Part shown: in pieces, positions 51,098 to 59,454 of the stretch
Position numbering within the stretch: the first letter of the stretch is position 1
How the letters are laid out: every line of letters begins with the position of its first letter
NCBI RefSeq assembly: GCF_000444875.1
Contig: NC_021985.1
Span: 4,856,170-4,920,169 of the forward strand
Direction of reading: 5' to 3'
DNA length: 64,000 nt
DNA from: Streptomyces collinus Tu 365
GTDB lineage: Bacteria > Actinomycetota > Actinomycetes > Streptomycetales > Streptomycetaceae
The notes under the pieces: model-generated
Told to the model about the DNA's origin: nothing
Databases searched by the model: none
The model's input: only the letters and a program-made list of their open reading frames with translations
Made by a program: the position numbers and the translations under genes

Positions 51098-51114
51098 TTC
51101 ATGGTCTGTTCATG
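51098..51114 (+). promoter_or_regulatory. Direct repeat with 11-bp period in a divergent promoter region
   Basis: TTCATG at 51098-51103 is repeated at 51109-51114. An 11-bp period is the usual spacing for tandem OmpR-type regulator binding, including PHO boxes. It lies upstream of the DUF4956 operon and about 50 nt upstream of the response regulator gene. TACCGT (51124-51129) downstream could be a -10. Confidence 0.6.
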
Positions 51115-51201
51115 TGACATCCCTACCGTCCTTCAGGTCGCGGTGCCCCGCGGGCCGCGACCGGTCCGCCGTCCGATGCGCCGGGACGGAAAGGGACAGC
51201 C

Positions 51202-51852
51202 ATGGACGCACTGGTGCTCGCGGCGAAGGGCATCGCCCCGCACATCGCACCGACCGACCTCCTCACCCGCGGCGGCCTCGACGTCGTCGCGCTGCTGATC
51301 CTGGTCGGCTGGCTCTACCGGCGCCGTCCGAGCGCGCCGGCGATGCCGCTGGTCCTGGTGGCGCTGAACGTGGGCCTGTTCGCGGCCATGGGGGCGATCA
51401 GCGCGGGCAAGTTCCCGGCCGGGGTGGGCTTCGGGCTGTTCGGCATCCTCTCCCTGGTCCGGCTGCGCAGCGCCGCCTTCACCCTGCGCGACGTCGCCTA
51501 CACCTTCGTGAGCCTGGTCACGGCCCTGTGCACCGGGCTACCGCAGCGCGAGAGCTGGTTGGTCATCGTCCTCGACGCGGCCGTCCTGCTGGCCGTCCTG
51601 GTGGTCGACGACCCCCGCTCCTACGAGCCGCCGACCCGCACGGTGAAGCTCACCCTCGACCGGATCTACGACGACCCCGCCCTGATCCCGCAGGACGTCG
51701 CGTTCCGCTTCGGGCAGGCCCCGCTGTCGGTGGTCGTCGACGAGGTCGACTACGTCCGCGAGACCACCCGGGTCTCCGCCCGCTACCCGGCCGCGGAGGA
51801 GTCCGCCGCCGTCCAGGACTCCGAGCCGCGCGAGCAGGTGACCGCCGCGTGA
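51202..51852 (+). CDS. DUF4956 membrane protein
   Basis: This is a 216-residue membrane protein of the DUF4956 family. Four hydrophobic helices (DVVALLILVGWLYRR; MPLVLVALNVGLFAAMGAI; VAYTFVSLVTALCTGLP; WLVIVLDAAVLLAVLVVDD) are followed by a soluble C-terminal part (about 145-216). FPAGVGFGLFGILSLVRLRSA is the conserved block. GAAAGGGACAGCC precedes ATG 51202. The GTG of the VTC gene overlaps its stop by 4 nt. In other bacteria DUF4956 genes are linked to VTC-domain and CotH-kinase genes, but its role remains uncharacterised. Confidence 0.88.
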   Translation: MDALVLAAKGIAPHIAPTDLLTRGGLDVVALLILVGWLYRRRPSAPAMPLVLVALNVGLFAAMGAISAGKFPAGVGFGLFGILSLVRLRSAAFTLRDVAYTFVSLVTALCTGLPQRESWLVIVLDAAVLLAVLVVDDPRSYEPPTRTVKLTLDRIYDDPALIPQDVAFRFGQAPLSVVVDEVDYVRETTRVSARYPAAEESAAVQDSEPREQVTAA

Positions 51853-52673
51853 CGCCCGCCGTCCCCTCGTCCCTCGTGGCCGCCCTCGGCCTGGCCGCCC
51901 TGCGCGGCGCCACGCTCGCCGAGGTCGACGCGGCCGCCGCGCTCCAGCACCGCACCGACCGCAAGTACCTGCTGCCCGTCGACCGGGCCCGCCTCCTCGT
52001 CGAGGGACTGTCCGCCAGCCACCACGTGCTCGACCTCGGCGGCCGCCGCACCACCGGCTACCTGAGCACCTACTTCGACACCGAGGGGCTCGGCGCCTGG
52101 CGCGCCCACGTCCAGCGGCGCCGCCGCCGCTGGAAGGTGCGCACCCGGCTGTACGCGGAGGACGGCCTGTGCCGGGTCGAGGTGAAGACCAAGGACGGCC
52201 GCGGCGCCACCGTCAAACACGCCCTCAGGGCACCCACGCACGCCTACGGCCGCCTCGACGAGCACGCGGCCGAGTTCGTCGACGGGGTCCTGCGCACCGC
52301 GGGCGTCCCCGTCACCACCGCGGCTCTGACCCCCGCCGCCGAGGTCCGCTACGTCCGCGCGGCCCTCGCCGACCTGGACCACGGCAGCCGGGTCACCCTC
52401 GACGGCCACCTCACCTGCCACCGCGACGGCCGCACGGCGGCCCTCGACCCCGGACACGTGCTCGTCGAGACGAAGGGCGGCGCCCGGCCCGCCCCCGCCG
52501 ACCGGCTGCTGCTGCGGCTGGGCGCCCGGCCGGTCTCCCTCAGCAAGTACATCGTCGGCCAGTCCCTGCTCACCCCGTCACTGCCCGGGAACGACATGCG
52601 CCGCATCGCGCGCGCCCACTTCACCACCCGGACCGAGCCCGTACCGTCCCCCGAAAGGACCACCGCCGCATGA
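51849..52673 (+). CDS. VTC-domain (polyphosphate polymerase-like) protein
   Basis: This is a VTC-domain protein of 274 residues. The fold is a tunnel enzyme of the CYTH/TTM class; in yeast Vtc4 it makes polyphosphate from ATP. HRTDRKYLLP, TGYLSTYFDT, VRTRLYAEDG, RVEVKTKDGRG, DGHLTCHRDGR and VLVETKGGARP supply the expected basic and acidic tunnel residues, and SLSKYIVG is the C-terminal lysine region. GTG 51849 overlaps the DUF4956 stop and its stop overlaps the PAP2 start (ATGA). No membrane anchor is seen. Polyphosphate synthesis is plausible but not proven for bacterial members. Confidence 0.86.
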   Translation: MTPAVPSSLVAALGLAALRGATLAEVDAAAALQHRTDRKYLLPVDRARLLVEGLSASHHVLDLGGRRTTGYLSTYFDTEGLGAWRAHVQRRRRRWKVRTRLYAEDGLCRVEVKTKDGRGATVKHALRAPTHAYGRLDEHAAEFVDGVLRTAGVPVTTAALTPAAEVRYVRAALADLDHGSRVTLDGHLTCHRDGRTAALDPGHVLVETKGGARPAPADRLLLRLGARPVSLSKYIVGQSLLTPSLPGNDMRRIARAHFTTRTEPVPSPERTTAA

Positions 52674-53521
52674 ACGCCCTGCGCGGTATCAAATGGCCGT
52701 ACGCCGTCATCGCCCTCGTCGCCGTGGCGGCCGCCGCCTTCGGCCTGCTGCGACCGCAGCTGACCCCCGCCGCCACGGCGAAGAAGAAGCTGTCCGCGAC
52801 CGACCGCGTCAAGCGCAACCCGCCGCCGGCCCTGTTCACGGACGGGCAGATCGCCCCGATCGGCAAGCAGGCCGACGCCCAGCGCCAGAAGGCCGACGCG
52901 CTCTTCGCCGAGTGGAAGAAGGCGCACGGCACCACCCGTGACGACAAGGCCTTCGCCGACTGGGCCGCCCGGCAGGTCCCCGCACCGCCCACGGCGAAGC
53001 AGCGCACCGCCCAGCTCCACGAGGTCCAGGCACTGGCGAAGACCCGCACGGCGGCCGGACGCAAGGCCGCCACCTGGCTGGAGCTCAACGGCAAGAAGGA
53101 CATCTGGAAGGTGTACCTGCACGACCAGCGCGAACTGGTCCCCGCGCAGCAGGGTGCGGCGCAGAAAGCCCAGCTCAAGGCGGCCCTGAAGCTCGCCAAG
53201 ACCATCAGCGACCAGGTCGCCGCCCGCGACAGGCAGCCCGCGCCCTTCGTCCTCGACCCGACCCTGCGCCCCGAGAAGCACATCGCGGCCGGCGCCAAGG
53301 GCCCGTACTCCTACCCCTCCCGCCACGCCACCCGGGCCGCGGCCGCCGTCACCTACCTCAGCGCCCTCGCCCCGCACCGTGCCGAGGACTACCGGTGGAT
53401 GCGGGACGAGGTCCTCTACTCCCGCCTCTACATGGCGGGCCACGTCTCCGGCGACCTGACCGCCGGAACCCTGCTGGGCGACCTGATCGGCGACTACGAA
53501 CTCGCCGTCACCGGCCACTGA
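52670..53521 (+). CDS. Membrane-anchored PAP2-family acid phosphatase-like protein
   Basis: This protein of 283 residues has an N-terminal signal/anchor (about 8-28, KWPYAVIALVAVAAAAFGLL) and an extracytoplasmic domain. The PAP2 motifs are SYPSRHATRAAA (motif 2, His) and YSRLYMAGHVSGDLTAG (motif 3, Arg, His and Asp). Motif 1 (KxxxxxxRP) is not clear; RPEKHIAAGAKG is a possible degenerate copy. It would remove phosphate from phosphoesters or pyrophosphates outside the cell. The overlap with the VTC gene (ATGA) suggests a common phosphate or polyphosphate role. A strong hairpin follows. Confidence 0.85.
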   Translation: MNALRGIKWPYAVIALVAVAAAAFGLLRPQLTPAATAKKKLSATDRVKRNPPPALFTDGQIAPIGKQADAQRQKADALFAEWKKAHGTTRDDKAFADWAARQVPAPPTAKQRTAQLHEVQALAKTRTAAGRKAATWLELNGKKDIWKVYLHDQRELVPAQQGAAQKAQLKAALKLAKTISDQVAARDRQPAPFVLDPTLRPEKHIAAGAKGPYSYPSRHATRAAAAVTYLSALAPHRAEDYRWMRDEVLYSRLYMAGHVSGDLTAGTLLGDLIGDYELAVTGH

Positions 53522-53540
53522 CCCCACCCGGCGCACGACA

Positions 53541-53573
53541 GAAGGCAGCGACCCGCACCGGGTCGCTGCCTTC
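53541..53573. terminator. Terminator of the DUF4956-VTC-PAP2 operon
   Basis: GAAGGCAGCGACCCG (53541-53555) and its perfect complement at 53559-53573 form a 15-bp stem with a CAC loop, 20 nt after the PAP2 stop. The convergent hypothetical gene may share it. Confidence 0.85.
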
Positions 53574-53596
53574 CGTGCGTCGGACGGGGCCCCGCC

Positions 53597-54028
53597 TCAG
53601 GGCCACACCAGGCAATAAGGCTGATGCCCCGCCTCGTGCAGGCGGTGGCTGAAGTCCTGCCACTCGTGGAGCAGCTGGTAGACGTTGAAGGCGTCGCGCG
53701 GGCCGCCCCGGTCGGGGACCGTCGACCAGATGAAGGCCGCCGCGCCGACCGCCTCCTCGCCTATGCCGCGGAGCGGGTCGACGACCGTGGTGGGCAGCTT
53801 GACGACCGCGTAGTCCGGGTGCAGGACGACCAGCTCCAGCGGCGGCACCTTGTGCAGCGGAACGCCCTGGATGCCGGTGAGCACCATCGCGGCCATCGTC
53901 TCCGGCTTGATCTTGGTGAACATGCCGTTCATGCCCAGCTCGTCGCCGCCGAGTTCTTCGGGACGCATCGAAATGGGGACGCGGGCCGCGGTCGCGCCGT
54001 CCGGCGCGCCGAAGTATTTGTACGTCAC
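53597..54028 (-). CDS. Conserved hypothetical protein, 143 aa
   Basis: This is a soluble protein of about 143 residues with no recognised domain. Visible features are TYKYFGAPDGATAARVPISM, EELGGDELGMNGMFTKIKPE, LELVVLHPDYAVVKLPTTVVD and the end HQPYCLVWP. Both codon usage and composition look coding. GTG 54028 is the likely start; the frame is open to 54229 but that part is Arg-rich and of low coding character. It is convergent with the PAP2 gene and divergent from hemL, with 492 nt between. I recall similar genes near hemL in other Streptomyces, but I cannot name a function. Confidence 0.65.
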   Translation of the reverse strand: MTYKYFGAPDGATAARVPISMRPEELGGDELGMNGMFTKIKPETMAAMVLTGIQGVPLHKVPPLELVVLHPDYAVVKLPTTVVDPLRGIGEEAVGAAAFIWSTVPDRGGPRDAFNVYQLLHEWQDFSHRLHEAGHQPYCLVWP

Positions 54029-54520
54029 CCCCACCCGACCACCATTCCTGCTCTGCCGGTCGACCTGCCGGTCGTACCGTCCGGGCTCACTCGGTACACC
54101 CTGTGCCTGACGAGCGTCAGTCTGCCGTGCCTCGGTCGATTCCTCCGCCTCGCGCCGGTGCCTTCCCCGCCGGGCACGTCGAGGACCCAGGTCGTCAGTC
54201 CCCTCGCCCAGTCCGCCACCGCGATGCATATCTCCACCCGACTGCTTTTCTAGGACGCGTGGCCCCCGCCGCGCAACCCGATCATCGTGTCAGTGACCTC
54301 CCCCACGGCCGCCCGCCGAAACGTAAGGCGAAACATCCCGTCCGCGGGTTCCTCCCGGTCCCCCATCACTACGTGCCGCATGAGCTGTGTGTATCAGTCC
54401 TCAGTCTCGCAGATGGCGCGGCCGTGATCTTGAGGTCGGCGGCGGGACGGGCGAGCCGCGGCCTACCCTGAGGAGGTCACCACGCAACCGGAGTCCGAGA
54501 AGTCGGAGAAGTCGCACGTC
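54029..54520. other. Long intergenic region upstream of hemL
   Basis: This 492-nt stretch lies between two divergent starts. Both strands have short open frames but none with a start, ribosome-binding site and composition that convince me. It should hold the promoters of both flanking genes. No RNA gene, riboswitch or clear operator was recognised; TGAGGAGG at about 54470 is not followed by a credible small gene. Confidence 0.5.
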
Positions 54521-55849
54521 ATGAGTGCCATGAGCGATCTGCCCTATCCCTACGACGCGCCCGTCTCGCAGGCGCTCTTCGACCGTGCGTCCGTCGTCAC
54601 GCCGGGCGGCGTGAACTCGCCCGTGCGCGCCTTCCGCGCCGTCGGCGGCACGCCCCGGTTCATGGTCTCGGGCAAGGGCCCGTACCTGACCGACGCCGAC
54701 GGCCGGGAGTACGTCGACCTGGTCTGCTCCTGGGGTCCGATGATCCTCGGGCACTCCCACCCCGAGGTCATCGCCGCCGTCCAGGAGGCCGTCGCCCGCG
54801 GCACGTCCTTCGGCACCCCCGGTGAGGGCGAGGTCGCGCTCGCCGAGGAGATCGTCGCCCGGGTGGCGCCCGTGGAGCAGGTGCGGCTGGTCAGCAGCGG
54901 CACCGAGGCGACCATGTCGGCCATCCGGCTCGCCCGCGGCTTCACCCGCCGGTCGAAGGTGATCAAGTTCGCCGGCTGCTACCACGGCCACGTGGACTCG
55001 CTGCTCGCGGCGGCGGGCAGCGGCGTCGCGACGTTCGCGCTGCCCGACACGCCCGGCGTCACCGGCGCCCAGGCGGGTGACACGATCGTGCTGCCGTACA
55101 ACGACCTCGAAGCGGTGCAGGAGGCCTTCCACCGGCACCCGGGCGAGATCGCCTGTGTCATCACCGAGGCCTCGCCGGGCAACATGGGCGTGGTCCCGCC
55201 CGGCCCCGGCTTCAACCAGGGGCTGAAGGACGCCTGCGCCAAGAACGGCGCCCTGTTCATCTCCGACGAGGTGATGACCGGGTTCCGTACCAGCCGCGCC
55301 GGCTGGTACGGCGTCGACGGGGTCAAGCCCGACCTGATGACCTTCGGCAAGGTCATGGGCGGCGGCTTCCCCGCGGCCGCCTTCGGCGGGCGGGCCGACG
55401 TGATGGCCCACCTCGCCCCGGCCGGACCCGTCTACCAGGCCGGCACCCTCTCCGGTAACCCGGTCGCCACCGCCGCCGGGCTCGCCCAGCTCCGGCTCCT
55501 GGACGACGCCGCCTACGAGAAGGTGGACGCCGTCTCCGAGCAGATCCGGTCGCTGGTCACCGAGGCGCTGAGCAAGGAGGGCGTCGCGCACCGGCTGCAG
55601 ACCGCCTCCAACATGTTCTCGGTCTTCTTCACCGACCGGCAGGTGCGCGACTACGAGGCGGCCAAGCGCCAGGAGTCGTTCCGCTTCACCGCCTTCTTCC
55701 ACTCGCTGCTGTCGAACGGCGTCTACCTGCCGCCGTCGTCCTACGAGTCCTGGTTCGTGTCCACGGCCCACGACGAGCGGGCCATCCAGAAGATCGCCGA
55801 CGCCCTCCCGGCGGCGGCCCGAGCGGCCGCGGAGGCCACCGCAGCATGA
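54521..55849 (+). CDS. hemL: Glutamate-1-semialdehyde 2,1-aminomutase
   Basis: This PLP enzyme turns glutamate-1-semialdehyde into 5-aminolevulinate, the step after HemA; 442 residues, typical. It shows FDRASVVTPGGVNSPVRAF, GTEATMSAIRLARG, YHGHVDSLL, LFISDEVMTGFR and the PLP-lysine region TFGKVMGGGFPAAAFGG. ATG 54521 is used; ATG 54530 is an alternative. The gene is far from hemA, hemC, hemD and hemB in the window (40 kb), but precedes the cytochrome c maturation block. Its stop overlaps the histidine phosphatase start (ATGA). Confidence 0.95.
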   Translation: MSAMSDLPYPYDAPVSQALFDRASVVTPGGVNSPVRAFRAVGGTPRFMVSGKGPYLTDADGREYVDLVCSWGPMILGHSHPEVIAAVQEAVARGTSFGTPGEGEVALAEEIVARVAPVEQVRLVSSGTEATMSAIRLARGFTRRSKVIKFAGCYHGHVDSLLAAAGSGVATFALPDTPGVTGAQAGDTIVLPYNDLEAVQEAFHRHPGEIACVITEASPGNMGVVPPGPGFNQGLKDACAKNGALFISDEVMTGFRTSRAGWYGVDGVKPDLMTFGKVMGGGFPAAAFGGRADVMAHLAPAGPVYQAGTLSGNPVATAAGLAQLRLLDDAAYEKVDAVSEQIRSLVTEALSKEGVAHRLQTASNMFSVFFTDRQVRDYEAAKRQESFRFTAFFHSLLSNGVYLPPSSYESWFVSTAHDERAIQKIADALPAAARAAAEATAA

Positions 55850-56544
55850 GCAACCTCGACACCCCCGGTAGCAAGGACGTCACCGTCGTCCACCTGATGC
55901 GGCACGGCGAGGTCGCCAACCCGGACGGGATCCTGTACGGGCGGCTGCCCGGCTACCACCTCTCCGAGCTGGGCCGGCAGATGGCCGACCGGGTCGCCGA
56001 GCACCTGTCCGCGCGGGACGTGACGTACGTCGCCGCCTCGCCGCTGGAGCGCGCGCAGGAGACCGCCACCCCGATCGCCAAGGCGCACGGACTCGCCCTC
56101 GCCACCGACGCGCGGCTCATCGAGGCCGACAACGTCTTCCAGGGCAAGACCTTCGGGGTCGGGGACGGCGCCCTGCGCAAGCCCGACAACTGGAAGCACC
56201 TGGTCAACCCGTTCCGGCCGTCCTGGGGCGAGCCGTACGTCGACCAGGTCGTCCGGATGATGGGCGCGCTGCACGCGGCCAAGGACCAGGCGCGCGGGCA
56301 CGAGGCGGTGCTGGTCAGCCACCAGCTGCCGATCTGGATCGTGCGCTCGTACGTCGAGAAGCGGCGGCTGTGGCACGACCCGCGCAAGCGGCAGTGCACG
56401 CTCGCCTCGCTGACGTCCTTCACGTACCTCGGGGACCGCATCGTGTCCGTGGGCTACAGCGAGCCCGCCATCGACCTGGTCCCGCCCCATCTGCGGGCCG
56501 GGGCCAGGCCGGTGCAGGGCCAGGGCAAGGCATTCGGTGCCTGA
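55846..56544 (+). CDS. Histidine phosphatase family protein
   Basis: This is a 232-residue phosphatase of the phosphoglycerate-mutase-like branch 1. The catalytic RHG motif is in HLMRHGEVANPDG (His about 15), YVAASPLERAQETA holds the second Arg, and the second histidine is in LVSHQLPIWIV. It is a hydrolase-type member; the phosphoglycerate mutase loops are not apparent. The start overlaps hemL by 4 nt, so it is translated with it. The physiological substrate is unknown. A weak stem (CTGACGG/CCGTCAG at 56541-56579) follows. Confidence 0.88.
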   Translation: MSNLDTPGSKDVTVVHLMRHGEVANPDGILYGRLPGYHLSELGRQMADRVAEHLSARDVTYVAASPLERAQETATPIAKAHGLALATDARLIEADNVFQGKTFGVGDGALRKPDNWKHLVNPFRPSWGEPYVDQVVRMMGALHAAKDQARGHEAVLVSHQLPIWIVRSYVEKRRLWHDPRKRQCTLASLTSFTYLGDRIVSVGYSEPAIDLVPPHLRAGARPVQGQGKAFGA

Positions 56545-56701
56545 CGGCCGCGGCCGGCCCGCCGCCGACGGCCCGTCAGCCGCGACTTAGGACGCTTTTG
56601 TCAGGTCCGTTACGAAAAACATAAGAATCGAAGGAACCTCCCCGTTCGTCGCTGCCTCTGAATGAGTGACGACCAGCAGGCGCGACGAATCGGGGACCTC
56701 C

Positions 56702-57991
56702 ATGCGCACCAACTCCCGGCATTTCTCCCGTCGGGGAGCACTCGGCCTCGGGACGGGTGCGGCGGCCGCCGCCGGTCTCGCCGGCTGCGGGAGTCTCAAG
56801 GCCTCGGACGGCGGCAGGCACCCGGGCGGTTCCCCGAAGGGCGGGCCCGGCCACGACGGCGCCGCGCGCCCCGCGGCCCGGCCGATCGGCGACGGCTCCA
56901 CCTCGTTCACCGGCCGGCAGCCGCACCAGCCCGCCAGGCCCGAGCCGCTGGAGCCGGGGCAGACCCCGCCGCAGTTCGTGATCTTCTCCTGGGACGGGGC
57001 CGGTGAGGTCGGCAACGGGCTCTTCCCGCGCTTCCTGGACCTCGCCAGGGAGCACGGCGCGAGCATGACCTTCTTCCTGTCGGGCCTCTACCTGCTGCCC
57101 GAGTCGAAGAAGCGCCTGTACGAGCCGCCGAACAACCCCCGCGGCGCCTCCGACATCGGCTATCTCACCGACGAGCACGTCAAGGCGACGCTCGCCAATG
57201 TCCGCCGCGCCTGGCTCGAGGGCCACGAGATAGGCACCCACTTCAACGGCCACTTCTGCTCCGGAAACGGCACGGTCGGCCGCTGGACGCCCAGGCAGTG
57301 GCGCAGCGAGATAGACCAGGCCAAGGCGTTCGTGAAGGAATGGCGCACCAACACCGGCTGGACCGAGCTGCCCTCGCTGCCGTTCGACTACGACAAGGAG
57401 CTGGTGGGCGGCCGCACCCCGTGCCTGCTGGGCCAGGACAACCTGCTGCCGACCGCCCGGGAGCTGGGTTGGCGCTACGACGCCTCGTCGCCGGGCGGCC
57501 GTCAGACGTGGCCGGTGAAGCGGATGGGGATCTGGGACCTGCCGTTGCAGCAGATACCCTTCCCCGGACGCAGCTTCGAGGTCCTGTCCATGGACTACAA
57601 CATGCTCGCCAACCAGTCGGTCAACTCGACCAAGGCGCCCGCCTACAACTACCCGGGCTGGCGCAAGCAGTCCGCGCAGGCGTACATCCAGGGATTCCAG
57701 CGGGCGTACGAGACGAACCGGGCGCCGTTCTTCATAGGCAACCACTTCGAGCAGTGGAACGGCGGCATCTACATGGACTCCGTCGAGGAGGCCTTCAAGC
57801 ACATCGCGCGGGAGAAGGAGAAGGGCGCCGACGTGCGCCTCGTCTCCTTCCGCCAGTTCGTGGACTGGATGGACGTCCAGAAGCCCGGGGTGCTCGCCCG
57901 GCTGCGCACGCTGGAGGTCGGGCAGCGGCCGGCCGGTGGCTGGCGCGCCTTCCTGCGGGACGCCAAGACCGCCCACTCCGACGCCGCGTGA
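56702..57991 (+). CDS. Tat-exported polysaccharide-deacetylase-like lipoprotein
   Basis: This protein of about 429 residues has a twin-arginine signal (FSRRGALGLGTG) with a lipobox GLAGCGSL (Cys about 29), so it should be exported folded and lipid-anchored. After a 60-residue disordered linker comes a NodB-like barrel: FVIFSWDGAGEVG, EIGTHFNGHFC (His-x3-His) and MTFFLSGLYL. The metal Asp and both His are present, but the usual catalytic-base Asp (TFDDG) is Trp here, so activity may differ. ATG 56702 follows GGGGAC; GTG 56666 is an alternative. It lies between hemL and the cytochrome c genes. Confidence 0.82.
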   Translation: MRTNSRHFSRRGALGLGTGAAAAAGLAGCGSLKASDGGRHPGGSPKGGPGHDGAARPAARPIGDGSTSFTGRQPHQPARPEPLEPGQTPPQFVIFSWDGAGEVGNGLFPRFLDLAREHGASMTFFLSGLYLLPESKKRLYEPPNNPRGASDIGYLTDEHVKATLANVRRAWLEGHEIGTHFNGHFCSGNGTVGRWTPRQWRSEIDQAKAFVKEWRTNTGWTELPSLPFDYDKELVGGRTPCLLGQDNLLPTARELGWRYDASSPGGRQTWPVKRMGIWDLPLQQIPFPGRSFEVLSMDYNMLANQSVNSTKAPAYNYPGWRKQSAQAYIQGFQRAYETNRAPFFIGNHFEQWNGGIYMDSVEEAFKHIAREKEKGADVRLVSFRQFVDWMDVQKPGVLARLRTLEVGQRPAGGWRAFLRDAKTAHSDAA

Positions 57992-58015
57992 GAAATATGT
58001 GAATTGTCCGGTGTA

Positions 58016-58038
58016 AAAACCGCCTGATATGCGGTTTT
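58016..58038 (+). terminator. Intrinsic terminator with U-tract
   Basis: AAAACCGC (58016-58023) and GCGGTTTT (58031-58038) form an 8-bp stem with a 7-nt loop, with T residues in the right arm, 25 nt after the deacetylase-like gene. It separates that gene from the cytochrome c block. Confidence 0.7.
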
Positions 58039-58093
58039 CCGCCCGGCAGGGGGGTGCGCGAGATCCCCGGAACAGGCATGCGAAACTTTTCAC

Positions 58094-58684
58094 ATGAGTA
58101 CCCGTAGTCGCGCCGTCCAGCTCAGCGCCATGGCCGCCGTCGCGGCCCTGTCCCTGTCCGCGTGCGGCAACGGCGGCACCTCCGGCGGCGGTGGCAACAC
58201 CAACTTCGTCACCGGCAACAACGGCATCGACACCGCCGCGCGCGGCGAGCGGGCCGCGGCCCCGGACCTGTCCGGGAAGACCATCGACGGCAAGACCCTG
58301 GACGTCGCCGACTACAAGGGCAAGGTCGTCGTCATCAACGTCTGGGGCTCGTGGTGCGGACCCTGCCGCGAGGAGGCCCAGTACTTCGCCAAGGTCTCCA
58401 AGGCGTACGAGGGCAAGGACGTGCAGTTCGTCGGCATCAACACCCGGGACACCAGCACCACCCCCGCGGTCGCCTTCGAGAAGGAGCACGGGATCGGCTA
58501 CCCGAGCCTGTACGACCCGACGGGCAGGCTCATGCTCCGCTTCAAGAAGGGCACGCTCAACCCGCAGCTCATCCCTTCCACGCTCGTCCTCGACAGGGAC
58601 GGGAACGTCGCCGCGCGGGCGCTGGAGGCGCTCGACGACACGGCGCTGCTGAAGATGCTCAAGCCGGTCCTCGCGGAGAAGTGA
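58094..58684 (+). CDS. resA: ResA/TlpA-like thiol-disulfide reductase
   Basis: This is an extracytoplasmic lipoprotein of 196 residues that would reduce the haem-binding cysteines of apocytochrome c. The lipobox is SLSACGNG (Cys about 24), and after a Gly/Asn linker the thioredoxin-like domain has VVINVWGSWCGPCREEAQ with the CxxC at about 90-93 and the cis-Pro in IPSTLVLDR. It starts at ATG 58094; no strong Shine-Dalgarno. The ccdA GTG lies one base after its stop. It leads an operon with ccdA, resB and ccsA-type genes. Confidence 0.88.
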   Translation: MSTRSRAVQLSAMAAVAALSLSACGNGGTSGGGGNTNFVTGNNGIDTAARGERAAAPDLSGKTIDGKTLDVADYKGKVVVINVWGSWCGPCREEAQYFAKVSKAYEGKDVQFVGINTRDTSTTPAVAFEKEHGIGYPSLYDPTGRLMLRFKKGTLNPQLIPSTLVLDRDGNVAARALEALDDTALLKMLKPVLAEK

Positions 58685-58685
58685 C

Positions 58686-59450
58686 GTGAGCGCACTCCTG
58701 ACGCTGGCGGTGGAGAACCAGACCGTGAAGAGCGGCGCGCTGCCGATCGCGCTGCCGATCGCCCTGCTCGGCGGCCTGGTCTCGTTCTTCTCGCCCTGCG
58801 TACTGCCCCTGGTCCCCGGCTACCTCTCCTACGTCACCGGAGTCGCCGGCACCGACCTGGGGGAGAGCAGACGGGGGCGGATGGTCACCGGGGCCGCGTT
58901 GTTCGTGCTCGGCTTCTCGGCGGTGTTCATCTCCGGCGGGGCCCTGTTCGGCTTCTTCGGCTCGACCCTCCAGGAGTACAAGGACACGCTGTCCAAGGTG
59001 CTCGGCGTGCTCATGATCGTCATGGGTGCCTTCTTCATGGGGCTCATGCCCTGGCTCACCCAGCGCGAGTTCCGCTTCCACCGGAGGCCGGCGACCGGCC
59101 TGGTGGGCGCGCCCCTGCTCGGCGCCCTGTTCGGCATCGGCTGGACGCCCTGCATCGGCCCGACCCTCGGGGCGGTCAACTTCCTGGCCATGAACGAGTC
59201 GAGCGCCGGGCGCGGCTCCCTGCTGATGGTCGCCTACTGTGTCGGTCTCGGCGTGCCGTTCGTGCTGGCGGCCGTGGCCTTCCGCAAGGCCCTCGGCGCC
59301 TTCGGCTGGGTCAAGCGCCACTATGTGTGGGTGATGCGCATCGGCGGCACGATGATGATCGTGACCGGTGTGCTGCTGCTGACCGGGGTCTGGGACAGCC
59401 TGGTGCAGGAGATGCAGACCTGGTCCAACGGCTTCGATGTGGGGATCTGA
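58686..59450 (+). CDS. ccdA: CcdA, thiol-disulfide electron-transfer membrane protein
   Basis: This is a six-helix membrane protein of 254 residues that passes electrons from cytoplasmic thioredoxin to the ResA-like protein. The first redox Cys is in VSFFSPCVLPLVPGYLSY and the second in IGWTPCIGPTLGAV, the two-Cys pattern of CcdA/DsbD-beta. It starts at GTG 58686, directly after the resA stop. Hydrophobic helices run through VTGAALFVLGFSAVFISGG, VLGVLMIVMGAFFMGLM and IGGTMMIVTGVLLLTG. Confidence 0.92.
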   Translation: MSALLTLAVENQTVKSGALPIALPIALLGGLVSFFSPCVLPLVPGYLSYVTGVAGTDLGESRRGRMVTGAALFVLGFSAVFISGGALFGFFGSTLQEYKDTLSKVLGVLMIVMGAFFMGLMPWLTQREFRFHRRPATGLVGAPLLGALFGIGWTPCIGPTLGAVNFLAMNESSAGRGSLLMVAYCVGLGVPFVLAAVAFRKALGAFGWVKRHYVWVMRIGGTMMIVTGVLLLTGVWDSLVQEMQTWSNGFDVGI

Positions 59451-59454
59451 CTCG

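Noticed and set aside
54029..54520. Small RNA or extra gene upstream of hemL
   Set aside because: No conserved RNA feature or convincing start and ribosome-binding site was seen; kept only as an intergenic region.
56620..56665. SigE-type promoter (GGAAC...TCT) before the deacetylase-like gene
   Set aside because: GGAAC is present but the spacing to TCT is 19 nt, longer than the usual 16-17.
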